Shown piece after piece: positions 23,872 through 32,386 of a DNA stretch of 64,000 bases. The stretch is from contig JALNZC010000018.1 in the NCBI GenBank assembly GCA_023229525.1, positions 1-64,000 of the forward strand, given 5' to 3'. The stretch's first letter is position 1, and every line of letters starts with the position of its first letter. The notes beneath the pieces were generated by a model. That model did no database searches, was not told where the DNA came from, and worked only from the letters and a program-made list of their open reading frames with translations. The DNA comes from Bacteroidales bacterium. GTDB taxonomy: Bacteria > Bacteroidota > Bacteroidia > Bacteroidales > FEN-979. The position numbers were made by a program, and so were the translations under genes.

Positions 23872-25785
23872 TCAGAAAACGGATTTAGTGGAATGGAGTT
23901 CCAAGAGAGCATTGATGATTCCCTCCGTATCAAACCCGCATTCATGGCGGAGTTCGGCAAGCGAACCCTGCTCTATGAAGCTATCTGGAATTCCGAGACG
24001 TCTTACCTGTGCATGATAACCGTGATCAGCCATAAATTCCAGGATGGCTGAACCCATTCCACCCATCACTGAGCCATCTTCAACTGTAACAATCTTTGAA
24101 AATTTCCTGAAGATACCATGAAGCAGTTCTTCATCCAGGGGTTTCAGGAAACGCAGGTCATAATGAGCCACGGAGATATCTTTTTTTTCGAGTTCGGTAC
24201 AGGCAGCCACGGCATCATTGCCCACATGGCCAAGGGTAATTACAGCCAGATCATTCCCTTCGCGGATCATCCGCGATTTACCGATTACAATTTCTTTAAG
24301 CGGCGTTTTCCATTTGGCCAACACACCACGGCCTTTTGGGTAACGTATGGCGATAGGCCCCATTCCGTCGAGTTGCGCTGTATACATCATGTCGCGCAAC
24401 TCCTCTTCGTTCATTGGTGAGGCAATAACAATATTTGGAATGCAGCGCAGGTAAGCCAGATCGAAAGCGCCATGATGGGTAGCGCCATCTTCGCCAACCA
24501 ATCCTCCACGGTCGAGACAAAATACCACATGCAACTTTTGTAATGCCACATCGTGAATGATCTGGTCGTATGCCCGTTGCATAAAAGTCGAATAGATGTT
24601 ACAAAAAGGGATATATCCGGAGGTAGCGAGACCGGCGCTGAAGGTGACGGCATGCTGTTCGGCGATACCAACATCAAACGTCCGCTCGGGCATCTTTTTC
24701 ATCATCAGGTTCAGTGAACAGCCGGTCGACATAGCCGGGGTAACCCCTACAATTTTTGGATTCTTCTCTGCCAGCTCAATGATCGTACGGCCAAATACAG
24801 TCTGATACTTAGGCGCCTGGCCAAGGCATTTATCTTCTTTTATCGTTCCCGTTTCTTTATCAAAAACACCTGGGGCATGATATATGGTCTGATCTTTTTC
24901 GGCTTTTTCAAATCCCTTGCCCTTGATCGTATGGACATGTAAGAGTTTGGGGCCTTTGATCTGTTTCATGTCACTGAGCAGTTTTACAAGGCGGATCACG
25001 TCATTGCCATCCACCGGGCCGAAATACCTGAAATTAAAGGCTTCGAAAAGGTTCCCGCTTTTGAGGAGGGTAGTTTTTAAGGCATTCCCCAATTGCTTGA
25101 CGATGGCACGTGAGTTTTTACCATATCGGGTGCCGCCACCCATGAGAAACCATATCTTGTCACGGACTTTATTATAGGTTTTGGAAGTAACAATATCCGC
25201 GAGATAATCCTTGATGGCTCCGACATTTTTATCAATGGCGATCTGGTTATCGTTGAGGATTACCATCAGGTTGGCATTGGAAACGCCGGCATTGTTCAGG
25301 GCCTCCATGGCCATTCCTCCGGTCATGGCGCCATCGCCGATAATGGCAACATGGTGACGTTCCTTCTGATTGTCAAGTTTTGCGGCAACGCCCATTCCCA
25401 GCGCGGCTGAAACCGAGGTGGAGGAGTGACCAACCCCAAATGCATCATATTCGCTTTCCGACATCTTCGGGAACCCGCTGATCCCTTTATAAGTGCGTAT
25501 GGTCCCGAACTGTTCCTTTCGTCCGGTGAGGATTTTGTGAGCATAAGCCTGATGACCTACATCCCAGATGATCTTATCGAAAGGTGCATCATACACATAG
25601 TGTAATGCAACTGCCAGTTCCACTGCACCCAGACTGGCGCCCAGATGGCCCGGGTTCACCGCCATCACTTCGATGATAAAACTCCGGATCTCTTCACATA
25701 GTTGTGGAAGGTCATCGAGACTAAGTTTCTTCAAGTCAGAAGGGAAGTTTACAGACGATAAAAGCGGTCCTGTTGATGGAGTCAT
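23872..25785 (-). CDS. dxs: 1-deoxy-D-xylulose-5-phosphate synthase
   Basis: Thiamine-diphosphate enzyme joining pyruvate and glyceraldehyde 3-phosphate, the first step of the MEP isoprenoid pathway. The 637 residues match full-length Dxs. Visible are VGHQAYAHKILTGR, the ThDP-binding GDGAMTGGMAMEALNNAG, DVGIAEQHAVTFSAGLA and the C-terminal transketolase domain. A TACCTTTG element lies 23 bases upstream. No isoprenoid genes flank it. Confidence 0.96.
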   Translation of the reverse strand: MTPSTGPLLSSVNFPSDLKKLSLDDLPQLCEEIRSFIIEVMAVNPGHLGASLGAVELAVALHYVYDAPFDKIIWDVGHQAYAHKILTGRKEQFGTIRTYKGISGFPKMSESEYDAFGVGHSSTSVSAALGMGVAAKLDNQKERHHVAIIGDGAMTGGMAMEALNNAGVSNANLMVILNDNQIAIDKNVGAIKDYLADIVTSKTYNKVRDKIWFLMGGGTRYGKNSRAIVKQLGNALKTTLLKSGNLFEAFNFRYFGPVDGNDVIRLVKLLSDMKQIKGPKLLHVHTIKGKGFEKAEKDQTIYHAPGVFDKETGTIKEDKCLGQAPKYQTVFGRTIIELAEKNPKIVGVTPAMSTGCSLNLMMKKMPERTFDVGIAEQHAVTFSAGLATSGYIPFCNIYSTFMQRAYDQIIHDVALQKLHVVFCLDRGGLVGEDGATHHGAFDLAYLRCIPNIVIASPMNEEELRDMMYTAQLDGMGPIAIRYPKGRGVLAKWKTPLKEIVIGKSRMIREGNDLAVITLGHVGNDAVAACTELEKKDISVAHYDLRFLKPLDEELLHGIFRKFSKIVTVEDGSVMGGMGSAILEFMADHGYHAQVRRLGIPDSFIEQGSLAELRHECGFDTEGIINALLELHSTKSVF

Positions 25786-25807
25786 TATCCGGTTTTTAAT
25801 CAGCCGG

Positions 25808-25815
25808 CAAAGGTA
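25808..25815 (-). promoter_or_regulatory. -7 element TACCTTTG of dxs
   Basis: Exact consensus on the minus strand; predicted transcription start near 25804 and a leader of about 20 bases. Confidence 0.6.
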
Positions 25816-25845
25816 AGAAGAATCGAGTGATAAATGACAAGTGAG

Positions 25846-25985
25846 GGAATGAAGGATTGAAGGAAAGAAGGATTGATTTATTGAATACCTGATGGGCGAG
25901 GGACGAAGGACGAAGGACGAGGGACGAAGGACGAAGGACGAAGGATGAAAGCATAAAATGGATGCCGGATGCTGGATACTGGATA
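25846..25985. repeat. Mixed array: GGAATGAA, GGACGAA and GATGCTG words in series
   Basis: Three otherwise separate word families occur in one tract: GAATGAAGGATTGAAGG, then eight GGACGAA/GGACGAG heptamers, then GGATGCTGGATACTGG. It lies between dxs and sufT; a further CACCTATCTCCCATC word precedes the sufT end. Confidence 0.9.
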
Positions 25986-26033
25986 ATACCAGGGGTTCTT
26001 GTAAATATCACCTATCACCTATCTCCCATCCCT

Positions 26034-26366
26034 TTAGAGCAGTCCCAGGTCTAACAGCGCCGCTTCCGAAATCCTGTCTCTGTCCCAGGGTGGTTCGAAG
26101 GTCAGTTCAACCTTAACGTTTCCGATGTCCTCTACTGTTTTTACCGCATCCTGCACCTGGCCCGGAATATCTTCAGCTACCGGGCAGTTGGGCGTGGTGA
26201 GGGTCATCAAAATATAGACATCGTTTGTCTGGTCATTGATCTGCAGGTTGTAAATAAGACCAAGATCGTAAATATTGACCGGGATTTCGGGATCGAATAC
26301 CGTCTTCAAGGCTTCGATCACCTTATTTTCGAGGGGGGTATGATAAATTTTTTTCTGGGGTTCCAT
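26034..26366 (-). CDS. MIP18/DUF59 family iron-sulfur assembly factor (SufT-like)
   Basis: A 110-residue protein with the DUF59 core: VFDPEIPVNIYDLGLIY and TLTTPNCPVAEDIPGQV, the latter holding the conserved cysteine, ending FEPPWDRDRISEAALLDLGL. Members help mature or transfer iron-sulfur clusters. The suf genes lie 1.6 kb upstream on the same strand, interrupted by a plus-strand gene pair, so this gene has its own TAACTTTG promoter and leader of about 13 bases. Confidence 0.9.
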   Translation of the reverse strand: MEPQKKIYHTPLENKVIEALKTVFDPEIPVNIYDLGLIYNLQINDQTNDVYILMTLTTPNCPVAEDIPGQVQDAVKTVEDIGNVKVELTFEPPWDRDRISEAALLDLGLL

Positions 26367-26382
26367 AATGGAATATTTTGTG

Positions 26383-26390
26383 CAAAGTTA
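26383..26390 (-). promoter_or_regulatory. -7 element TAACTTTG of the sufT-like gene
   Basis: Exact TAnnTTTG on the minus strand, 17 bases before the ATG. Confidence 0.6.
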
Positions 26391-26451
26391 CGGATGTTTT
26401 AACCTTTTAATCGCTTGGAGGAACGATAGGCTAAATCAGCTTTTTTTTTCA

Positions 26452-26590
26452 ACGAATCAATTGGTATGAACCCCAGGGCAAACACTGGACCCGCATTCCG
26501 CCCCAATGGGCGGGGAATTTACCCTGAAAACCTCAACCCCTGCACCCCTTCTCCTTGAGGAGAAGGCCGGGAGATGAGGTGATTAAACAA
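26452..26590. repeat. Dispersed element, copy B (most complete)
   Basis: Shares ATCAATTGG(T/C)ATGAACCCCAGG with copy C and all later blocks with copy A. First hairpin CCGCCC/GGGCGG, second CTTCTCC/GGAGAAG with TTGA loop, right end GATGAGGTGATTAAA. It occupies most of the 358-base gap between the sufT-like gene and the membrane-protein gene. The remaining bases hold only their promoters. Confidence 0.85.
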
Positions 26591-26669
26591 ATTACACAGT
26601 AACAGGGACACCCTTTCTATAGCCCCTAATCCAAATTATGAGAAGACAGTAAAATAATTATCAACAAAA

Positions 26670-26701
26670 TTTGGTTTTTATTATAAACTTGTTTATATTT
26701 G
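26670..26701 (+). promoter_or_regulatory. Complete promoter TTTG-N20-TATATTTG
   Basis: TTTG at 26670-26673 and TATATTTG at 26694-26701, one base from ideal spacing, 25 bases before the ATG of the membrane-protein gene. Drives the two-gene membrane protein/regulator unit. Confidence 0.75.
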
Positions 26702-26725
26702 CAACTCATTTATAAATATAAAATC

Positions 26726-27394
26726 ATGGAAACACAATTTTCGCAAAAAGAAAGTCTTGACCTGATCAATCAGATGATCAGTTCGGCAAAGAACAACCTT
26801 CATAAAGGAATGAGCAATATTTTTCTTCTCTGGGGGTACCTTGTTGCCATCATCAGCTTGCTTATTTTCATCCTTTTACTCACTCTGCCCGGCGACACCC
26901 GGTATTTTTCCTATTGGCTCTGGATCTTTATGGCGGCGGGCGCCCCGATTCACTGGAAACTGGTCAGTAAAATCGACCAGCAACAACTGGTGAAAACTTA
27001 CATCGACAAAATTATGGGATTTGTCTGGATCGCTTTTTCGGTCTCCATCATTGCGGTTGTTGCCGGGATGCTTCTCTCAACCATCCTTGTTTTACCCGTT
27101 TTTACTGATGTTGATCCATCCCACGAATTCCTCCGGTGGATTCAATGGACCTTTATAACGCCTTTTATGCTTTGTCTGTATGGTTTTGCCCTTTTTGTCT
27201 CTGGGAAAGCGTATCAGTTCAAACCACTGGTTATCGGAGGAATTGTTTGCTGGATCGCAACTGCATTTCTGATCATAGCGTTTCATCATCCTTATCTTCT
27301 GATGATCCAACAGATCGTCCTTTTCATTTGTGCTGTTGCTGGATTTGTCATTCCGGGTCATCTCCTCAAACAAAAAGAAAACTCCCATGTATAA
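26726..27394 (+). CDS. Multi-pass membrane protein of unknown function
   Basis: A 222-residue protein with a short soluble N-terminus (ETQFSQKESLDLINQMISSAKNN) and about six hydrophobic helices. The first runs LLWGYLVAIISLLIFILLL; the last is ILLMIQQIVLFICAVAGF-like near the C-terminus. No catalytic motif is visible. The next gene, a winged-helix regulator, overlaps its last eight bases, so the pair is translationally coupled. Such a regulator plus membrane-protein layout suggests an envelope-sensing or stress module, which is inference. Confidence 0.75.
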   Translation: METQFSQKESLDLINQMISSAKNNLHKGMSNIFLLWGYLVAIISLLIFILLLTLPGDTRYFSYWLWIFMAAGAPIHWKLVSKIDQQQLVKTYIDKIMGFVWIAFSVSIIAVVAGMLLSTILVLPVFTDVDPSHEFLRWIQWTFITPFMLCLYGFALFVSGKAYQFKPLVIGGIVCWIATAFLIIAFHHPYLLMIQQIVLFICAVAGFVIPGHLLKQKENSHV

Positions 27395-27680
27395 CGATCT
27401 TGATCCGTTGCTGCATTCCCAATTACGCTTGGCAATTATGTCAATCCTGATAGGTATCGAAGAGGCTGATTTCGTCTTCATACGCGAAAAAACGGGAGCC
27501 TCAGCAGGAAATTTGAGCGTTCAACTTGACAAATTGATGGAGGCAGGTTATCTTGAGATAAGAAAATCGTTTAAGGGCAAATTCCCCCGGACAACCTGTA
27601 AAATAACTCCGCAGGGAATAGATGCTTTTGAAAACTATGTCAGGGCGTTACAGGAATATATCAAACCCGGTCAACTCTGA
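27387..27680 (+). CDS. Winged-helix transcriptional regulator (HTH_34/MarR-like)
   Basis: A 97-residue DNA-binding protein. The winged-helix core reads LHSQLRLAIMSILIG, then FVFIREKTGASAGNLSVQLDKLMEAGYLEIRKSF and a wing KGKFPRTTCKITPQG (segments quoted in part). The start ATG lies inside the end of the membrane-protein gene. It probably regulates its own operon; no operator was identified. Convergent with sufE, two bases between the stops. Confidence 0.85.
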   Translation: MYNDLDPLLHSQLRLAIMSILIGIEEADFVFIREKTGASAGNLSVQLDKLMEAGYLEIRKSFKGKFPRTTCKITPQGIDAFENYVRALQEYIKPGQL

Positions 27681-27682
27681 AA

Positions 27683-28114
27683 TCAGCTTTTTCCGGACAA
27701 TTTTGTCTTAAATGCCAGGGCATACAGCTTCATTTGCTTCATCATATTGCTGAGGCCATTACTACGTGTAGGCGAAAGGTGTTCCTTCAACCCGATCTGA
27801 TCGATGAATTCCAGTTTGGCATTCAGTATATCATCGGGCGTGTGGTTTGAAAGCACGCGGAGCAGCAGGTTGACAATTCCATTCGTGATGATAGCGTCGC
27901 TATCGGCGGTAAAAACAATCTTTCCTTCAACGAGGACAGCATGCAACCATACTTTTGACTGGCAACCCGTGATCAGGTAGGGATCAGTTTTATATTGCGA
28001 ATCAATTTTGGGTAATGATTTCCCCATCTCCACGAGTATATTGTACTTGTCGAGCCAGTCATCAAATGCGGAAAACTCACTGACAATCTGTTCTTCAGTT
28101 TCTGTAATTGTCAT
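27683..28114 (-). CDS. sufE: SufE cysteine desulfuration protein
   Basis: Accepts persulfide sulfur from SufS and passes it to the SufBCD scaffold. The 143 residues match the family, with the active cysteine in YLITGCQSKVWL and the later GL.EHLSPTRSNGLSNM segment. Last of the suf-strand genes, 36 bases after the DUF3795 gene. Confidence 0.93.
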   Translation of the reverse strand: MTITETEEQIVSEFSAFDDWLDKYNILVEMGKSLPKIDSQYKTDPYLITGCQSKVWLHAVLVEGKIVFTADSDAIITNGIVNLLLRVLSNHTPDDILNAKLEFIDQIGLKEHLSPTRSNGLSNMMKQMKLYALAFKTKLSGKS

Positions 28115-28150
28115 TCAGTCAAATATTAGTTTCTAGCCTTTCCCTGATTT

Positions 28151-28489
28151 TCAGTTCAAGTGTTTTAGATTCTGCAGGGCTTCGGGCATAAATTTATGTA
28201 CTCCGGCCACGATTTGGCAACCATCCAGTTCAGGACATTCCCCGCAGGTTACATATCCTTTGGTATCTGCACATTTGCGTATTTCACATTGCAAACAATG
28301 AGAGAATTTCACCCCTTCAACACGACAACCGGTACAGTTAATCGTCTCCGGGGTAATATCCGGAGCATTATACATTTTTTGCCACTTTTCCGCAGTGGCT
28401 TTCCGCAGGTCATCATCATTCTGTATTGTAGCATTCCGGGCATCGCAAACCGAACAATCCAATCCGCAACAGGCAATTAGTTTTTCCAT
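28151..28489 (-). CDS. DUF3795 cysteine-rich protein within the suf cluster
   Basis: A 112-residue protein with twelve cysteines, including ACCGLDCSVCDA at the N-terminus, CTGC, HCLQC and TCGECPELDGC. These match DUF3795, a family without assigned function; the cysteine pattern suggests metal or cluster binding. It lies between sufS and sufE on the same strand, so a link to iron-sulfur assembly is plausible but inferred. Confidence 0.87.
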   Translation of the reverse strand: MEKLIACCGLDCSVCDARNATIQNDDDLRKATAEKWQKMYNAPDITPETINCTGCRVEGVKFSHCLQCEIRKCADTKGYVTCGECPELDGCQIVAGVHKFMPEALQNLKHLN

Positions 28490-28555
28490 ATCACATCTTT
28501 TTTAATTATACGTAAAATTTCAACATCATTTTATTTATGATTTAGTATTCTGGCT

Positions 28556-29776
28556 TTATTCCAGCATTTTCTTTGCCTTTACAATTGCCGAAACCAATAA
28601 ATCGATCTCTTGAAGGGTATTATAAAAAGCGAACGAAGCCCGCACAGTGCCGGGAATCTTCAAATAATTCATGAGGGGCATTGCACAGTGGTGACCGGTT
28701 CTGACAGCGATACCCATCTTGTCAATGATGGTCCCGACATCATATGGATGGATATCGCCGATGAGGAAAGAGATCAGGCTGGTTTTGTGCACTGCCGTAC
28801 CATAAATTTTCATACCATCAAGGTTTGCAAGCTTTCCGGAGGCATATTTAAGCAGGTTCTCCTCATACATTGCAATATTTTCCATTCCCAGCTCTTTCAG
28901 ATAATGAACGGCGGCACGAAGCCCTGCAACGCCTTCCACATTAGGGGTTCCGGCCTCAAACTTAAACGGCAACTCATTAAACGTGGTATGATCGACATAT
29001 ACCTCTTTGATCATCTCTCCGCCCAGCTGATAGGGGGGCAATTCCTCCAAATACTTCTCCTTCCCGTAAAGCACGCCAATTCCCATGGGAGCATACATTT
29101 TATGTCCTGAAAAACAATAAAAATCACAATCAAGATCCTGCATATCCACCTGCAAATGTGAAACCCCCTGCGCACCATCGATCAAAACCGGAATATTATT
29201 CCGGTGCGCAACAGCGATGATCTCCTTCACCGGATTAATAGTTCCCAAAACATTCGATACATGTGTCAGAACAATGAGACGGGTCTTTTCATTGATCATC
29301 CCGTATAATTCATCCAGATCCAGTTCCCCCCGTTCATTGATTCCCGCAACCCTGAATCCGGCGCCATGTTCCAGACACATCTGTTGCCATGGAACAAAGC
29401 TTGAATGGTGCTCCATGATGGTGGAGATCACTTCGTCACCGGGTTTTATGTACCGTTTTCCAAATGATGATGCTACCAGGTTAAGCGATTCCGTGGCGCC
29501 TTTGGTAAAGATAATCTCATGTGTACTCCGTGCATTGATGAATTCGCGGATCTCCTTTCGCGCCTCTTCATATGCTTCCGTCGCCTTCATACTCAGGTAA
29601 TGCACTCCGCGGTGGATATTGCAATTGTCATGTTCATAATAATGACGGATGGCATCAATAACCTGTACCGGCTTTTGTGTGGAAGCGGCATTGTCGAAGT
29701 ACACCAGCGGACGATTGTAAATCTGCTGATGCAGGATAGGAAACTCGGATCTTATTTTATCGATGGGAAAAAACAC
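28556..29776 (-). CDS. sufS: SufS cysteine desulfurase
   Basis: PLP-dependent enzyme that takes sulfur from cysteine for cluster assembly. The 406 residues show YFDNAASTQKP, FTKGATESLNLVA, the PLP lysine in FSGHKMYAPMGIG and the catalytic cysteine in RTGHHCAMP. The start is GTG. It is separated from sufD by a short-word array that reaches to within about 15 bases of the start. Confidence 0.95.
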   Translation of the reverse strand: MFFPIDKIRSEFPILHQQIYNRPLVYFDNAASTQKPVQVIDAIRHYYEHDNCNIHRGVHYLSMKATEAYEEARKEIREFINARSTHEIIFTKGATESLNLVASSFGKRYIKPGDEVISTIMEHHSSFVPWQQMCLEHGAGFRVAGINERGELDLDELYGMINEKTRLIVLTHVSNVLGTINPVKEIIAVAHRNNIPVLIDGAQGVSHLQVDMQDLDCDFYCFSGHKMYAPMGIGVLYGKEKYLEELPPYQLGGEMIKEVYVDHTTFNELPFKFEAGTPNVEGVAGLRAAVHYLKELGMENIAMYEENLLKYASGKLANLDGMKIYGTAVHKTSLISFLIGDIHPYDVGTIIDKMGIAVRTGHHCAMPLMNYLKIPGTVRASFAFYNTLQEIDLLVSAIVKAKKMLE

Positions 29777-29789
29777 TTGGATTTACGAG

Positions 29790-29932
29790 TTTTAGATTGA
29801 AAAAAGATTTGAAAATTTGAAGATGTGAAAATTTGAAAATGTGAAGATTTGAAAATGAATATATAATTTTGATTTTTGAGTTGTAGTTTTGAATTTTGAA
29901 TTTTGAATTTTGAGTTTTTATCCCCTATTTCC
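29790..29932. repeat. TTTGAAAA octamer array followed by TTTTGAA heptamers, sufD-sufS gap
   Basis: About seven TTTGAAAA/TGTGAAGA octamers are followed by TATAATTTTGATTTTTGAG and GAATTTTGAATTTTGAATTT words, ending at the sufD stop. The order matches the array at 15016-15150, including the shared linker AATGAATAT(T/A). Confidence 0.92.
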
Positions 29933-29934
29933 TA

Positions 29935-31344
29935 TCATATTTTCGACATGTCGATTTTGAATTCCACCGGTTGTTCGGGAGTACTGCAGTGAAGTACACA
30001 TTGTTCGCAGATCTGGAGCTCGCCCTGGAGACGTTTTTTGACCATATCCTCTATCCGCTGGCGCAACTGGGGAATGGCGATCTTCCCAACGATCTCATTG
30101 GCAAAGGCAAACATCAGCAACATGCGGGCACTCTCTTCGCCGATACCGCGCTGGCGAAGATAAAATAATGCTTCTGAGTCGAGCTGGCCGGTTGTGGAAC
30201 CGTGAGAACATTTAACGTCGTCGTTATAGATCTCGAGGAATGGTTTTGAATTGACCCGTGCCGTATCAGTAAGTAAAATATTTTTATTGGTCTGGCGTGC
30301 GTCGGTCCCGGTGGAATTCCTGCGGACCAGCACATGCCCGTTGAACACCCCGTGTGCATTTTCATCCAGAATTCCTTTGAAGATTTCATTGCTTGTGCAA
30401 TCCGGAGAAGCATGATCCACAAACACATGATTATCGATATGCTGCCGGCGATCCATCAGGTAAAGTCCGTAGATATCGGCATTCCCGTGAGTTCCATTGA
30501 ACAATACCCGGATGTTGTTGCGAAGCAGTCCACCGTTGAGCGACAGGTAGTGTGATTCAAGATTGGCAGCGGCTTCCAATTGAAAATAGACGGTGCTGAT
30601 CAGGGTGCTGTTGTTGTTCAGGTTTTGCAGTTTATAGTGATCCAAAAAAGCGTTTTCACCCAGGAATATCTCGGTGACAATGTTCGAAAAGCTGGCCTGC
30701 TGGTTGTAGGAGTCGTCGCAATGCACAAGTGACAGACTGGCATTGTCCCCGATCACGATGAGGTTTCGTGACTGCAGGAAGAGGTTTTCATAGTGATGGA
30801 TCACGTTGATCAGTTGTACCGGTTTTGTACTTTTCACCCCCGCCGGCACATAGATAAAAATCCCGTCCTGTGCAAAGGCCGTATTCATCGCTGTGAATAC
30901 TTCGGCCGTATCTCCGGTGGCCCGGCTGTAATACTTATCAACCAGGGCCGGATATTTCTTTTTCGCTTCAGCCAGGCTACCCATGATGATCCCGTTGCCA
31001 AGCTCCATCAGGGGTACCTCTTTCGACACATACCATCCGTTCAACTGTCCGATGATGGCGGTATCGAGATGGGGAATATTACATCGGAATACCTTTTGAA
31101 CATCTTCTTCCGGAAGGGGATGAAGGTAATAATCATATCCGCGTTCAAGGCTATCCTTCAGATCTGTATGACGCCAGGCTTCCATCTTTGTGTCGGGAAA
31201 TCCAAGTTTTCCGAATAAGATGAATGCTTTATCACGTATCTCAGAAAGTAAGGCGGTATCGTTCGATGCCAAAACCTGACGGTTGGATTCGAATAAATGT
31301 ACCATCCGTTCGAGAGTAATACTTTGTTGAACTGTTGTTTCCAT
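29935..31344 (-). CDS. sufD: SufD, iron-sulfur scaffold subunit
   Basis: Subunit of the SufBC2D scaffold; 469 residues of beta-helix core plus a C-terminal helical region ending QCVLHCSTPEQPVEFKIDMSKI (read in part). Typical segments are LNGGLLRNNIRVLFNG, HVFVDHASPDCTSNEIFKGIL and SHGSTTGQLDSEALFYLRQRGI. ATG 31344 (METTVQQS) is selected because sufC ends 13 bases upstream; the longer frame would overlap sufC. Confidence 0.95.
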   Translation of the reverse strand: METTVQQSITLERMVHLFESNRQVLASNDTALLSEIRDKAFILFGKLGFPDTKMEAWRHTDLKDSLERGYDYYLHPLPEEDVQKVFRCNIPHLDTAIIGQLNGWYVSKEVPLMELGNGIIMGSLAEAKKKYPALVDKYYSRATGDTAEVFTAMNTAFAQDGIFIYVPAGVKSTKPVQLINVIHHYENLFLQSRNLIVIGDNASLSLVHCDDSYNQQASFSNIVTEIFLGENAFLDHYKLQNLNNNSTLISTVYFQLEAAANLESHYLSLNGGLLRNNIRVLFNGTHGNADIYGLYLMDRRQHIDNHVFVDHASPDCTSNEIFKGILDENAHGVFNGHVLVRRNSTGTDARQTNKNILLTDTARVNSKPFLEIYNDDVKCSHGSTTGQLDSEALFYLRQRGIGEESARMLLMFAFANEIVGKIAIPQLRQRIEDMVKKRLQGELQICEQCVLHCSTPEQPVEFKIDMSKI

Positions 31345-31357
31345 CTCGAACGGTTTT

Positions 31358-32113
31358 CTATTCCACCTGTTCTTTTTTGATCCAGTCATAACCCCTTTCT
31401 TCCAGTTCCAATGCCAGTTCTTTGCCGCCCGACTTGACAATTTTTCCTTCAAAAAGGACATGTACATAATCGGGGATGATATAATCGAGCAATCGCTGGT
31501 AGTGCGTGATCACCACAAAGGCGTTGTCGGGGCGACGCAACTTGTTTACACCGTTAGCCACAATACGCAGGGCATCAATATCAAGACCGGAATCGGTTTC
31601 ATCGAGGATCGCCAGCATAGGTTCAAGCATAGCCATCTGGAAGATCTCGTTCTTTTTCTTTTCACCACCCGAAAAACCTTCGTTGACAGAACGGTTGGTA
31701 AGGTTGGAAGTGATCTCCACCAGCTTTTTCTTTTCTTCCATCATCTTGATGAATTCGCTGGCTGAAAGGGCATCCAGCCCTTTGTATTTACGGATCTCAT
31801 TTACTGCCGTACGCATGAAATTGGTGATGCTTACCCCAGGTATTTCCACGGGATACTGGAAGCCGAGAAATATCCCTTCACGAGCCCGTTCTTCTACCGA
31901 TAATTTCTGAAGATTTTTTCCTTTGTACAGAATTTCACCGGATGTCATTTCAAATACTTCACGGCCGGCAATCACCGATGCAAGGGTACTTTTTCCGGTG
32001 CCATTCGGTCCCATAATAGCGTGTACCTCACCCCTGTTCACTTCGAGATTAACCCCATTCAGGATTTCTTTTCCCTGAACAGAGGCATGCAGGTTTTTAA
32101 TGCTTAACAACAT
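31358..32113 (-). CDS. sufC: SufC, ATPase of the iron-sulfur scaffold
   Basis: ABC-type ATPase driving SufBCD. 251 residues with Walker A MGPNGTGKSTLASV, signature FSGGEKKKNEIFQ, Walker B LAILDETDSGLD and H-loop VVITHYQRLL, all in the SufC-specific form. Separated from sufB by 273 bases of repeats and palindromes, from sufD by 13. Confidence 0.96.
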   Translation of the reverse strand: MLLSIKNLHASVQGKEILNGVNLEVNRGEVHAIMGPNGTGKSTLASVIAGREVFEMTSGEILYKGKNLQKLSVEERAREGIFLGFQYPVEIPGVSITNFMRTAVNEIRKYKGLDALSASEFIKMMEEKKKLVEITSNLTNRSVNEGFSGGEKKKNEIFQMAMLEPMLAILDETDSGLDIDALRIVANGVNKLRRPDNAFVVITHYQRLLDYIIPDYVHVLFEGKIVKSGGKELALELEERGYDWIKKEQVE

Positions 32114-32124
32114 GATCTGCTAAT

Positions 32125-32188
32125 TAACAAATTCAAAACTCAAAAGTCAAAAGTCAAAACTAAAGTTCAAAACTCAAAAGTAAAAAAT
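32125..32188. repeat. AAAAGTCAAAAGTC / AAAACTCAAAAG word array before sufC
   Basis: Words TTCAAAACTCAAAAGTCAAA repeat on the plus strand (TTTTGAC/TTTTGAG on the minus), within 10 bases of the sufC start. This is the same word family as at 10870-10925, in opposite orientation. Confidence 0.85.
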
Positions 32189-32189
32189 T

Positions 32190-32335
32190 TGCTTAAATCG
32201 GACTATCCACCACCAAAGGAGGTGGCTTTTCGCCCGATTTATGGCTTCGCCACCGCAAATTCTTTTTAAAAAACCGGCAAAGCCAAACATACATTACCAC
32301 CGTCAAAGACGGTGGGTTTTAAAGTCGTACTAAAA
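32190..32335. mobile_element. Palindrome cluster resembling an IS200/IS605-derived non-autonomous element
   Basis: Four palindromes lie in ~140 bases. TAAATCGG and CCGATTTA form an 8-bp outer stem around CCACC...GGTGG; next come TGGCTTCGCCA and then CCACCGTC-AAA-GACGGTGG, an 8-bp stem with a three-base loop followed by GTTTTAAAGTCGTAC. Subterminal triloop hairpins without terminal inverted repeats are typical of IS200/IS605 ends. No transposase is present, so this would be a relic or a mobilised fragment. It lies inside the suf operon, between sufB and sufC. Confidence 0.5.
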
Positions 32336-32340
32336 TTCAT

Positions 32341-32385
32341 CTTCAAATTTCCAAATTTCCAAATTTTCAAATCTCCAAATCATTA
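32341..32385. repeat. TTTCCAAA word array after sufB
   Basis: TTCAAATTTCCAAATTTCC words, the complement of TTTGGAAA/TTTGAAAA octamers, run up to the sufB stop codon. Confidence 0.8.
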
Positions 32386-32386
32386 A

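Noticed and set aside
32286..32330. CCACCGTC/GACGGTGG hairpin as a rho-independent terminator for the suf genes
   Set aside because: The T-run follows on the plus strand only, while the suf genes are transcribed from the minus strand; the related multi-palindrome arrangement fits an IS-end better.
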